In this document: positions 8,902 to 17,300 of the stretch, piece by piece
How positions within the stretch are numbered: the first letter of the stretch is position 1
Layout: each line of letters begins with the position of its first letter
NCBI GenBank assembly: GCA_947383215.1
Contig: CANDCP010000027.1
Location: 1-40,838 of the forward strand
Length of the DNA stretch: 40,838 bases
DNA from: an uncultured Roseburia sp.
Lineage (GTDB): Bacteria; Bacillota; Clostridia; Lachnospirales; Lachnospiraceae
Direction of reading: 5' to 3'
Position numbers and translations under genes: made by a program
The notes under the pieces: model-generated
What the model was told of the DNA's origin: nothing
Database searches by the model: none
Seen by the model: only the letters and a program-made list of their open reading frames with translations

Positions 8902-9158
8902 TTTGTGCGAACAAAACAGAAAAACGCCGTAACCGACAGCATCGCGAGAAACGCCCCGAAAACAAACCGCCTTTTTTGCTTTCTACGTCCCTTTATCAAT
9001 GACAGCGCTCCCGCCGCAAACAAACCAAGAAACGTATACGCAACGCCTTTTGCATTCAGAAATACCATAAAAGCTGAAAATGCCGCGCTTGCGATCAGTC
9101 TCGCTAAAACATCCGCCGTCTCATCAAAATATTCGCCGGGAAACGCAAACCGAATCAT
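8898..9158 (-). CDS. Small membrane protein of unknown function
   Basis: An 86-residue product starting MIRFAFPGEYFDETADVLARL. Two or three hydrophobic segments are visible (about residues 22-57, including FSAFMVFLNAKGVAYTFLGLFAAGALSLI, and about 67-83, FVFGAFLAMLSVTAFFCFV), separated by the basic loop KGRRKQKRR. I chose ATG 9158 because it overlaps the stop of a 20-codon ORF (9155-9217) in an ATGA coupling. The frame is open upstream to 9242, but no internal upstream ATG has a properly spaced ribosome site. It ends convergent with and overlapping the GGDEF gene. I recognise no family. Confidence 0.6.
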   Translation of the reverse strand: MIRFAFPGEYFDETADVLARLIASAAFSAFMVFLNAKGVAYTFLGLFAAGALSLIKGRRKQKRRFVFGAFLAMLSVTAFFCFVRTN

Positions 9159-9217
9159 CTGCCAGCCCCCGCCATGTACACGGCCATTAAACATAAAAAC
9201 CATTCTCTGCCTATCAT
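9155..9217 (-). CDS. 20-codon hydrophobic ORF coupled to the downstream membrane protein
   Basis: The ORF encodes MIGREWFLCLMAVYMAGAGR. Its ATG at 9217 has the only well-placed ribosome site in this stretch (GGGAGG at 9223-9228, 5 nt away). Its TGA overlaps the ATG of the 8898-9158 gene as ATGA. It could be a small membrane peptide, a translational coupler, or the true N-terminus of the downstream protein separated by a frameshift. It starts just past the Mor-like gene stop (9229). Confidence 0.5.
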   Translation of the reverse strand: MIGREWFLCLMAVYMAGAGR

Positions 9218-9228
9218 ACTTTCCTCCC

Positions 9229-9444
9229 TCATTTTTGCACATTTTCTTTCAACATTTCCCGTATTCTTCTCTCTGAATACCCAAATTGAAACGACAGCTC
9301 CTTTAAATTCTTTCCGTTATAGTGATCTTTAACGTACCCCGTAACATATTCGCGGTCATAAAGCCGCTGCGGAAAAGTCACCTGCTGCCCCCTGAAGTTT
9401 TCAAAAATCAATTTCGTCTTTTCCACACCGACAATCTCCGCCAT
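9229..9444 (-). CDS. Mor-like small HTH protein (CD3324-like family)
   Basis: A product of about 71 residues ending in a helix-turn-helix (NLKELSFQFGYSERRIREMLKEN). It is preceded by MAEIVGVEKTKLIFENFRGQQVTFPQRLY, a layout typical of the small Mor transcription-activator-like family common in Clostridia. The start is uncertain. The ATG at 9444 has GGGAG immediately adjacent with no spacer. The coding frame continues upstream with family-like residues (KYASVYRE), but no ATG/GTG/TTG is available before an in-frame stop. A -10 at 9530-9535 and AAGGGAG near 9500 suggest the true start is upstream, possibly at a non-standard codon. It heads a small minus-strand cluster. Regulatory role inferred only. 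Confidence 0.65.
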   Translation of the reverse strand: MAEIVGVEKTKLIFENFRGQQVTFPQRLYDREYVTGYVKDHYNGKNLKELSFQFGYSERRIREMLKENVQK

Positions 9445-9529
9445 CTCCCGATAAACGGATGCATATTTTACTGGATTCTCACTGATAACTCACCACTCCC
9501 TTTCCTTTTTTGCCAAATTTTGTCACAGA

Positions 9530-9535
9530 ATTATA
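9530..9535 (-). promoter_or_regulatory. -10 element upstream of the Mor-like gene
   Basis: TATAAT is read on the minus strand. No good -35 is visible at 16-18 bp. The position fits a transcript beginning near 9523 and covering the Mor-like gene and the two small ORFs. Confidence 0.4.
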
Positions 9536-9596
9536 GTAGCCTTTTCGCAGCGAATTATCACTATGCATTTTTCATTATATTTTTCACTTCTTCCCG

Positions 9597-9640
9597 ATAA
9601 AATAAAAAACAGACGTAAATTCTGTAAGAATTTACGTCTG
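9597..9640 (-). terminator. Terminator of the ROK glucokinase gene
   Basis: A perfect 14-bp stem: CAGACGTAAATTCT (9610-9623) pairs with 9627-9640 around a 3-nt loop. On the minus strand it is followed by TTTTTTATTTTA. It lies about 30 nt past the glk stop. Confidence 0.93.
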
Positions 9641-9671
9641 CCGTTAAACAGTCCCGACTCCCCTTTCATTG

Positions 9672-10610
9672 TCAATCCAGTATCATCTGCACGCACCCGT
9701 ACATGCCGGCGTCGTTTCCGAGCGAGGCCAGCGCAAACTTCGTGTCGCGGCAGACATGGAACGTACGATCTTTATAATATTTCTCGGTCACATCCAAAAG
9801 GATCTGACCCGCCTTCGATACGCCGCCGCCAATCACGAACACCTGAGGATTTGTCACACAGGCGACGGTTGCGAGCGCGGTTCCAAGGACTTTTCCGAGC
9901 TCTTCCACTAACTCTAACGCAAACGAATCGCCCTCCTTCGCCTTGTCAAATATATCCTTGGCCGTAAGCGGCTCCACGCTGCGAAGCGCCGTATCCCGTC
10001 CGTCTTTCTCCAGCTTGTGCCTTGCCATGCGCACGATCCCCGTCGCGGACGTATACTGTTCCAGACAGCCCTTTTTACCGCAGTTACAGGTATCCGTCTC
10101 CTCCTCGTTCATCATCATATGTCCGATCTCTCCGCCGGCTCCCTTAGCCCCCGCAACAATCTTGCCGTCCACAATAATTCCGCCGCCAACGCCTGTTCCA
10201 AGCGTTACCATCACGACATCGGTATAGCCCTTACCTCCGCCCTGCCACATTTCTCCCAGCGCCGCGACATTGGCATCGTTCCCGGCTTTTACGGCAAACC
10301 CGGTTTTTTCTCCAAGCTCCTTTGCGACATTCAGCACACCCCATCCAAGATTGACGCACTGGAGCACGGTTCCGTCTGATGTGACAGGCCCCGGCACTCC
10401 CACGCCGACGCCCTGCACGTCGTCTCTGCTGATATTCTCCTTTGCGAGCTTATCGTTGATGGAACTCGTCACGTCGTCCAGAATCGACGCTCCGCCGTTT
10501 TGCGTATTGGTTTTAATCTCCCATTTGTCCAACAGCGTCCCGCTCGTCTCAAAAAAGCCGATCTTACATGTTGTTCCCCCTATGTCCACACCAAAACCGT
10601 ATTTCTTCAT
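9672..10610 (-). CDS. glk: ROK-family glucokinase
   Basis: A 312-residue sugar kinase predicted to phosphorylate glucose to glucose 6-phosphate with ATP. The N-terminal phosphate loop is VDIGGTTCK (residues 8-16) and the catalytic Asp is D112 in GNDANVAALGE. The ROK zinc site is complete: H164 in EIGHM and C175, C177 and C182 in CNCGKKGC, followed by LEQYTSATG. The ATG at 10610 is 7 nt from AAGGAG; the longer frame to 10658 lacks a ribosome site. It has its own strong promoter (10688-10716) and a terminator, so it is monocistronic. Glucokinase is the usual name for this subgroup, but other hexoses cannot be excluded. It fits with the GH31 glucosidase and sugar importer elsewhere in the window. 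Confidence 0.93.
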   Translation of the reverse strand: MKKYGFGVDIGGTTCKIGFFETSGTLLDKWEIKTNTQNGGASILDDVTSSINDKLAKENISRDDVQGVGVGVPGPVTSDGTVLQCVNLGWGVLNVAKELGEKTGFAVKAGNDANVAALGEMWQGGGKGYTDVVMVTLGTGVGGGIIVDGKIVAGAKGAGGEIGHMMMNEEETDTCNCGKKGCLEQYTSATGIVRMARHKLEKDGRDTALRSVEPLTAKDIFDKAKEGDSFALELVEELGKVLGTALATVACVTNPQVFVIGGGVSKAGQILLDVTEKYYKDRTFHVCRDTKFALASLGNDAGMYGCVQMILD

Positions 10611-10687
10611 ACCTTTTCTCCTTCTCTCTCTTTTGCCCCCGGACTCATACACCGTCAATACTTGTGCCGGACGGGCTTCTTATAACC

Positions 10688-10716
10688 AGTATATGAAACT
10701 TCCCATTCGATGTCAA
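10688..10716 (-). promoter_or_regulatory. Sigma-A promoter of glk
   Basis: Minus strand TTGACA (10711-10716), 17-bp spacer, TATACT (10688-10693). The -35 begins 7 nt past the stop of the preceding gene (10723). The leader is about 70 nt. Confidence 0.85.
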
Positions 10717-10722
10717 TGAGAA

Positions 10723-11394
10723 TCAACGGTCCGTCTCCTCTTCTCCAAGTATATAAAAAAGCATTCTTTTTGACGCTTCGTCCTTCGTACTCCCGTTCCC
10801 GAATCCTATGATACAGTCGTCTGTATCGTAAAATTTATTTTTCATCATAAAATCGTTGTCCGGTATCCGGATTCCCGCCGGATAGATCTCCCCGGTATCC
10901 GGATTCGGCAGGTACACAATCGCGTCTTTATATTTTTCCAGAAACTCTTCCGACAGATGCTCCTCTAAACTGTCCACGGAGTTACACTCCGCCATAAATT
11001 CATACGCCTCCTCGTCTGCCGTCAGCAAATCGACGCCGCCCGCGGTGATAAGCGCAACCAGCGACTGAAACTGATACATATCCGAATTTCTGTTCGACTT
11101 CAGGTCGACGGTAAAATTCGTATGAAGCGTTACCTTCTCTCTTTTCGTATTATATCCGTACCGTTCGAAAAAATCTGTAAAATCCGGCTCGCCCTCCTTC
11201 TCCATATATCCCGTGTCACAATTGAGCAGCGCAATCTGCACGATGGGTTTCTGATAGTTCATATAATGGCGTACCAGGCTGACAACAAAGACGATCACAA
11301 CCAGGCCCACAATAATAGGGCCTTTATAGTAATCCCAGATGAATCCCGCAATCTCCCGCTTATTCATGGCTTTAAAATCCGCTTTCTTTTCCAT
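10723..11394 (-). CDS. Single-pass membrane protein of unknown function, downstream of PBP1
   Basis: A 223-residue product from the ATG at 11394 (AAAGGGA 5 nt upstream), one base after the PBP stop, so translation is likely coupled to it. A short cytosolic head (MEKKADFKAMNKREIAGFIWDYYKG) precedes one membrane helix (IIVGLVVIVFVVSLV, about residues 27-42) and a 180-residue extracellular domain. That domain contains IVQIALLNCDTGY, an acidic helix region (TADEEAYEFMAE) and DDCIIGFGNGSTKDEA. I do not recognise a family. Operon position suggests a cell-wall-linked role, by inference only. Confidence 0.8.
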   Translation of the reverse strand: MEKKADFKAMNKREIAGFIWDYYKGPIIVGLVVIVFVVSLVRHYMNYQKPIVQIALLNCDTGYMEKEGEPDFTDFFERYGYNTKREKVTLHTNFTVDLKSNRNSDMYQFQSLVALITAGGVDLLTADEEAYEFMAECNSVDSLEEHLSEEFLEKYKDAIVYLPNPDTGEIYPAGIRIPDNDFMMKNKFYDTDDCIIGFGNGSTKDEASKRMLFYILGEEETDR

Positions 11395-11395
11395 T

Positions 11396-13450
11396 TTATT
11401 CCCTTTCACCTTCCTTTTCTTCCCTCTCTGTCAAGCCGTCCCCCTCGGTCGCCGTCTCGGGCATCATATTTTCGCCCGCCGGCGCGACGAACGCGGCATA
11501 CGGCAAATCGCTGTGCAGCTGCTCCATAAACGTATGCCAGATCTGAGCCGGATATCCCGAACCCGTCAGCCCCGGAAGCTCCTTTGGCATATCGTAGCCG
11601 ACCCAGACGCTCGTGGTATAATATTTCGTATAACCCACGAACCAGCCGTCTTTATTCGAATTGGTAGTTCCCGTCTTTCCGGCGCTCGCCGTCTGTTCCA
11701 GCGAAAGTCCCGCCGCCGTCCCCTTCGTCAAAACGCCCTGCAAAATATCCGTCATCGTCCGCGCCGCATTCTCCTTGTATATAACTTTTTCCTGCTGTCC
11801 CGATAAATAAACATCCTCCCCCTGCGCGTTTTGTATTTTTGTAATACAAGTCGGTATTCGATATTTTCCGTCGTTTTCAATCGCCGCATAACCGGCCGCC
11901 ATCTCAACCGGAGACACGCCGTTTGTGAAACCGCCCAGCGCCGCGCTCAAATTCGCATCCCCTCTGTCAAGCTTTGCAAAATTCATCTCTCTTAGATAAG
12001 ACAGCCCGACAGACGGCGTCAGCGTCTCAAACAGCCTCCACGCAATCGTATTGATCGACTTTTCCACGGCATAGCGCAGCGTTACGTCGCCGGCGTAGCC
12101 TCCGCCCGCATTTACAGGCCCTCCCTCAATCGGCTCGTCCCGAACGATTGTATCCGGCGTATACTCCCGCTCCAGCAACGGCGTATACACCAGCAGCGGT
12201 TTTATCGCGCTCCCGGGCTGCCTGTAACTTTGGAAGGCCCGGTTTAGCGTATATCCGTGGTACTCCTGTTCCCTTCCCCCCACAATCGCGGCGACGCGTC
12301 CGCTCTGATTGTCAATGCATACCGCCGCTCCCTGCAGAGTATAAATTCCCTCGCCGTTTTGCTCCGTATAATCGGAAAGCCTCTCATCCACCGCTTTCTG
12401 CAGCATATTTTGCATATCGGGATCGATCGACGTGTATATCCGGTATCCCCCCGTATAAAGGCTTCGTTCGCATTCCTGATACAGCTCGCCGTAAGCCTTT
12501 TCATACTCTTCTCTCCCGGCATTTGTCTCAAACTCATATTGAAATACAAAGCCCCGGCTCTCCATCAACGCCCGGGCCGCACAGTAATAAACGTATGTCT
12601 CGACATAATTGTTCCTCGACGTCTTCGACGGATTCAACGTGATATCCTCCGCCTTCGCAAGCTGACAGGCCGCATGCGTAATTTTACCGTCTTTTTCCAT
12701 ATTGTCCAGGATTCTGTTGCGGCGCTTTATCGTATTATCGGAATTGGTATACGGATCGTACAGCGTGGGATTGTTGGGAATCGCGCACAGATACGCAATC
12801 TGCGAGAGATTCAGATTTTGCGCATCCGCGCTGAAATAACCGCGGCTTGCCGCCTGTATCCCATAGAAACCGTTTCCGAAATAAATATTATTGAGATAAA
12901 ACTCCAGAATTTGATCTTTGCTGTATTTTTTTTCCAGCTCGGTCGCAATAAAAATTTCTTCCATCTTTCTCTGCCAGGTCTTTTCCTGGCTTAAAAAAAC
13001 GCATCTCGCAAGCTGCTGCGTGATCGTGCTCCCCCCCTGCGTGGCCTCTCCGTTCCTAAGCATCGCGAGCCCGGCGCGTACGATAGCCTTATAATCGACC
13101 CCGCTGTGCGTATAAAATTTCTTATCCTCAATGCTGACCATAGCCGCAGTCACATTCTTCGGAATTTCCTCTATGCTCAGATAATAAACGTCTTTTTCCC
13201 CTTTCAATACGGAAATCTGTCCGCCGCGCGCATCATAAACAACCCCCGTTAAAACTGCCCGAAACGTCTCCTCATCCGACGCGCGAACCAGCTGCCTTGC
13301 CTCCCTTGACAATTCGTTTACCTGCCCGGCATACCCGCCCAAAAAATAATAGGCAAGTCCGCCCGCCGCCAACAGCATAAAGAACATCTGTATTCGAATA
13401 AAAATCCTTAAACCGCGATATTTCTTTTTCCTTTTTCTACTTCGGGACAT
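11396..13450 (-). CDS. Class A penicillin-binding protein (bifunctional transglycosylase/transpeptidase)
   Basis: A 684-residue peptidoglycan synthase. A very basic cytosolic tail (residues 1-20) precedes one membrane anchor (about 20-38). A GT51 domain follows, with catalytic E108 in IEDKKFYTHSGVD and the motifs TQGGSTITQQLARC (137-150), RKMEEI and EFYLNNIYFGNGFYGIQAA. The transpeptidase domain has SxxK at S414-K417 (GSAIK), SIN (465-467) and KTG (592-594). All catalytic motifs are intact. ATG 13450 is chosen because GGGGGAGG lies 6 nt upstream; the frame is open to 13504 without a ribosome site. It overlaps the tcdA 3' end by 14 nt and is followed after one base by the one-TM gene. It builds and crosslinks glycan strands outside the membrane. 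Confidence 0.95.
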   Translation of the reverse strand: MSRSRKRKKKYRGLRIFIRIQMFFMLLAAGGLAYYFLGGYAGQVNELSREARQLVRASDEETFRAVLTGVVYDARGGQISVLKGEKDVYYLSIEEIPKNVTAAMVSIEDKKFYTHSGVDYKAIVRAGLAMLRNGEATQGGSTITQQLARCVFLSQEKTWQRKMEEIFIATELEKKYSKDQILEFYLNNIYFGNGFYGIQAASRGYFSADAQNLNLSQIAYLCAIPNNPTLYDPYTNSDNTIKRRNRILDNMEKDGKITHAACQLAKAEDITLNPSKTSRNNYVETYVYYCAARALMESRGFVFQYEFETNAGREEYEKAYGELYQECERSLYTGGYRIYTSIDPDMQNMLQKAVDERLSDYTEQNGEGIYTLQGAAVCIDNQSGRVAAIVGGREQEYHGYTLNRAFQSYRQPGSAIKPLLVYTPLLEREYTPDTIVRDEPIEGGPVNAGGGYAGDVTLRYAVEKSINTIAWRLFETLTPSVGLSYLREMNFAKLDRGDANLSAALGGFTNGVSPVEMAAGYAAIENDGKYRIPTCITKIQNAQGEDVYLSGQQEKVIYKENAARTMTDILQGVLTKGTAAGLSLEQTASAGKTGTTNSNKDGWFVGYTKYYTTSVWVGYDMPKELPGLTGSGYPAQIWHTFMEQLHSDLPYAAFVAPAGENMMPETATEGDGLTEREEKEGERE

Positions 13451-14195
13451 TGCCTGCCTCCCCCGGCCGCGCGGCCGCTCTGATACGTGCCGCCCCCGCG
13501 GCAATCTCTTTTACCACTTCTCCCGCTATCATAAGCCCCGCCGCTCCCGGTACAAACGCGGCGCTCCCCGGCGTCCCCCTCCGTCCGTTCTCTTCGGAGA
13601 CGAAACGTTTCAACGGCTCCTCCTTCGAATAAACCACCTTCAAACTCTTCACACCGCGCTTTTTTAACTCGCGGCGCACAACCCTTGCCAGCGGATCGAC
13701 AGACGTCTCATAAATATCCGCCACCTCGAATCCGGCCGCGTTCAGCTTATTTCCGGTTCCCATACTGGAAATAATCGGCGTTCCCGCTTCCCCCGCCCTC
13801 AAAACCAGCTCAATCTTAGCCGTAACGTTATCCACGGCGTCGACAATATAATCGTATCCCGAAAAATCAAACGCATCCGCCGTCTCCGGCAAATAAAAGC
13901 AGTGAAAAACCTCCACGGCGGCCTGGGGATTAATCTCATGTATCCGCTCCGCCATCACATCTGTTTTTGCCCTTCCGACCGTCGCCACCGTCGCAATAAT
14001 CTGCCGGTTAATATTCGACACACTGACGACATCCTTATCCACCAGGGCTATATGACCCACACCGCTTCTGGCAAGCGCCTCGGCGACATACCCGCCCACG
14101 CCGCCCACGCCAAATATTATCACACGGGACATCTTTAAACGCAAAAGCCCGTCCTCGCCGAGCAATAGCCCGGTCCGGACAAATTTCTCATCCAT
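13437..14195 (-). CDS. tcdA: tRNA threonylcarbamoyladenosine dehydratase (TcdA/CsdL, ThiF-E1 family)
   Basis: A 252-residue E1-like adenylating enzyme predicted to cyclise t6A37 to ct6A37 in tRNA using ATP. The Rossmann ATP-binding motif is GVGGVGGYVAEALARSGVG (29-47), followed by LVDKDVVSVSNINRQIIA and TVGRAKTDVMAERI, characteristic of the TcdA branch. DAVDNVTAK contains the conserved aspartate. The tail after about residue 235 is Ala/Arg-rich and overlaps the PBP start. The pairing with a PBP gene is probably positional convenience. ThiF/MoeB alternatives are unlikely because the sequence follows the TcdA pattern. Confidence 0.92.
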   Translation of the reverse strand: MDEKFVRTGLLLGEDGLLRLKMSRVIIFGVGGVGGYVAEALARSGVGHIALVDKDVVSVSNINRQIIATVATVGRAKTDVMAERIHEINPQAAVEVFHCFYLPETADAFDFSGYDYIVDAVDNVTAKIELVLRAGEAGTPIISSMGTGNKLNAAGFEVADIYETSVDPLARVVRRELKKRGVKSLKVVYSKEEPLKRFVSEENGRRGTPGSAAFVPGAAGLMIAGEVVKEIAAGAARIRAAARPGEAGNVPK

Positions 14196-14286
14196 ACATT
14201 CTTCCTCTGCAAAATAGATTATGTAACGCTGTCAAAAATAAAAGATTTGTATCTACATCGCGTGTTTTTTAGTATATCATTTGATC

Positions 14287-14328
14287 AAACAAAATGGAAG
14301 GCTTTTGAAATTTCTTCCAAAAGCCTCC
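14287..14328 (-). terminator. Terminator of the LytTR-kinase-surface protein operon
   Basis: GGAAGGCTTTTG (14296-14307) pairs with CAAAAGCCTCC (14318-14328) with one mismatch. Minus-strand reading ends in ATTTTGTTTG. It lies 40 nt past the stop at 14368. Confidence 0.85.
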
Positions 14329-14367
14329 AAATTCATATCTTTATTTCTTTCTTACTATCAGAGATCG

Positions 14368-17300
14368 CTATTTCACGGTAACCTTTATCTTCTTATACAG
14401 ACCGTTTTGCGCATAGACGTAAATCGTGGCGCTTCCTTTTGCCTGCGCTTTGATCACGCCTTTCTTTGTCGCGGCTGCAACCCCTGTGTTGCTCGACTCA
14501 TAACAGACGGCTCTGTGCTTGCCCAGCGGTTTATTTTTTCTGATCTCCTTCGCCTTTATCTTAAAGGTTTTTCCTTTTTTCAGGCTGACCTTCGTCTTGT
14601 TGACTTTAACCGCCTTTGAATTTCCCTTTTTGCCGCCCTCCGTATAAGAATGTACCGTCTTAGACGCCGCAATCGTAATTTTTTTGCCGTCAATTATCTT
14701 ATAGGCGCGCACAATAAACTTATAGGAAGTTCCCTTTTTTAATTTCTTGTGTACGTACTTTACCGTACTGTTTTTGGAAATTGTCTTTACCAGCTTGCAC
14801 TTTGTCTTCTTACCGCACTTACTTGCATAGATATCGTATCCGTCCGCCGCCTTCATCTTTTTCCACGTCAGAGTGATCTGCTTTGACGTGACCTTCTTAA
14901 TTCTCGCCTGAAGAAGCGAGAATACCGAACCTTCCACATCCTTCTCGGAGCTTAACCCCGTAATCGTATCGTCGCTGATTAAAAGCGTCGACGCCGGCAC
15001 GCCGAGCTGTTGCGCCATAATCCGTATCTTTCCGGCAACTGCCTCCGAAACGCCCAACTGCTTTGCGAGCGTTCTTATCTGCTCTCTCTCTTCGTCCGTC
15101 AATTGTCCGTCGCCCGGCTTTTCACCGCCGGCAGCCAGCTTGTCATACGCCGTCTTCGCATCGGCCAAAATCTTCTTTGCCTCAGCGGAAACCAGATTCT
15201 TCTGTTCGCTTGTCAGCTTTTCATAAGCTGCCGCCGCCGCGTCAATCTGATCCTTGCACTCTTTGGTATTTGTCACCGGAAGCTTAATCGCGCGAATCTT
15301 CTTTTCCACTTCCTCTGCCGCCGCCGTATCCGCCGCAAGCTTTGCAAAAACTGCCACCGCTTCCGTTAAACTTACGAGCTTCTCGGCGTCCACCATGTCT
15401 TTTTGCGTACCCGTCAGCTTTTCGTACGCTTCCCTGGCTTCCTCAATCTGCCTCTTACATCCGTCGGTATTGGTAATCGGAAATTTTATGGCGTCTATCT
15501 TGCTCTCAACCCCGGCTGCCGCGGTCTGGTTCTTCCCGTCATTGATTTCATCATCATACCGCTTTTCCGCCTCTGTGAGAATTTCCTTCGTCTCAGGTAA
15601 AACGAGATTTTTTTGTCCGTCGCTCAACTTATCATAAGCTTCCCTGGCTTCCGTAAGCTTTTCTTCCCAGGCGCCGCTTCCCGGCTCTTCCTCTAAAATC
15701 TCATTCACCTTTTCCGTCGCCTGCGCAACCGCAAACTTATCATATGTCCCCTGCGCCTCGGACAGCTTATTTCGCTTCTCCCCGTCTACCATATCCTTCT
15801 GCGCGCCCGTCAGCTTTTCATACGCTTCCCGCGCTTCCTCAATCTGCTGTCTGCACGCCTCTGTATAGGTTATCGGAAGCGCAATCGCGTCTATTTTTTT
15901 CTCGACCTCTTCGGCCGCCGCCTGGTTCCCTTTATTATTTTTCTCATCATCATAAAGCTTCTCGGCATCTGTCAGAATCTTCTTCACATCAGACGCAATC
16001 AGCTCTTTTTGTTCGTCGTTTAAGCCGTCATAAGCCTCTCTTGCATCCGCAAGCTTCTGTTCCCACTCCGGGCTTCCCGGCTTCTCGCCACAAACCGCCT
16101 GAATCTTCTCTGTCACAGAATCTGTCACGAGCTTATCGTAGGCGTCCTTTGCATCTTTCAGTTTTTCAAGCTTTTTTGCGTCCACCATCTCTTTCTGCGC
16201 TTCGGTCAGACTGTCGTACGCGTCTTTTGCATATGCAATCTGCCTTTTGCACTCATCGGCATCCGTTATCGGAAGCGAAATCGCATCGATTCTATATTCG
16301 GCTTTGTCGGCCGCATTTTTATTTTTCTTATAAATCTCCGCCTCCAAGAGCGTCTCCTTAAGCTCAGCCGGAACAAGCTCCTGCTGTTCCTTCGTCAGCT
16401 TATTTAACGCGTCTTTTGCATCCTCTACCAATTCCTGCCACGTAAGGCTTCCCTTCTCCTCGCCTGACAGCGCCTGAATCTTCTCAATCACAAGATCGGC
16501 CTTAAGCTTATGATAGTCCGCCTCGGCCTTAACCAGCTTGTCGCGCTTCGCCTCGTCTATCATATCCCTCTGCGCCCCGGTCAGCTCATTTACGGCGTCC
16601 TTTGCCTCGCATATCTTTTGCCAGCATGTATCCGTGGCCGTTACGGGCAATTCGATCGCATCGATCTTTGCCTCCGCCTCTGAGACCGTCTTTTGATTCT
16701 CTCCTCCATTGTAATTTTCGTCGTACTGTTTTTCCGCTTCGGTCAAAATCTTCTTTATCTCGGATGAAACCAGCTCCTTTTGACTGTCATTCAGATTGTC
16801 ATACGCTTCTCTGGCGTCTGTAAGCTTCTGTCTGCATTCGTCCGTATCCTCCACTTTGCCGATCGCGTTTATCTTTTTTATGACTTCAGAAACAGCGGCG
16901 CTCACCGCAACCGTCAATGTAACCGAATGCCCTTTCGCGTCCGTCGCCACAATCGTCTGCCACCCGTCGGCTTCCTCCAACGTAAACGCTCCGTCTGTCA
17001 GCGTTATCTCTTTTCCGTCCACCGTAACAGACGCGAGATTGCCGTCCGTCACCTTCACCTGCTTTGGCGCGTCATAAACCTGCCCGTCCGTCACGCCTGA
17101 AACAGACGGCGCCATATCGAACACCAGGCCGCCGGTAGAAAGATAGGATACATTTCCAAAAGCATCCTCTATTTTCACGTACACGACGCACTTCTTATCT
17201 CCGCTTATCGTAAACGTCGTCGTATCCGGATATCCCTCCGTCCACCTGTCGATCGTCTTCACCTCGTCTTGCGTAAGCGCCTTTCCGGACAGATAATAAG

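Noticed and set aside
8905-9276. Plus-strand ORF of 123 codons after the GGDEF gene
   Set aside because: It begins 3 bases past the upstream stop without a ribosome site; the opposite strand gives a membrane protein and a Mor-like HTH protein, which are more protein-like.
12257-12994. Plus-strand ORF of 245 codons opposite the class A PBP
   Set aside because: It is a shadow of a gene with all catalytic motifs; it has no ribosome site and no family resemblance.
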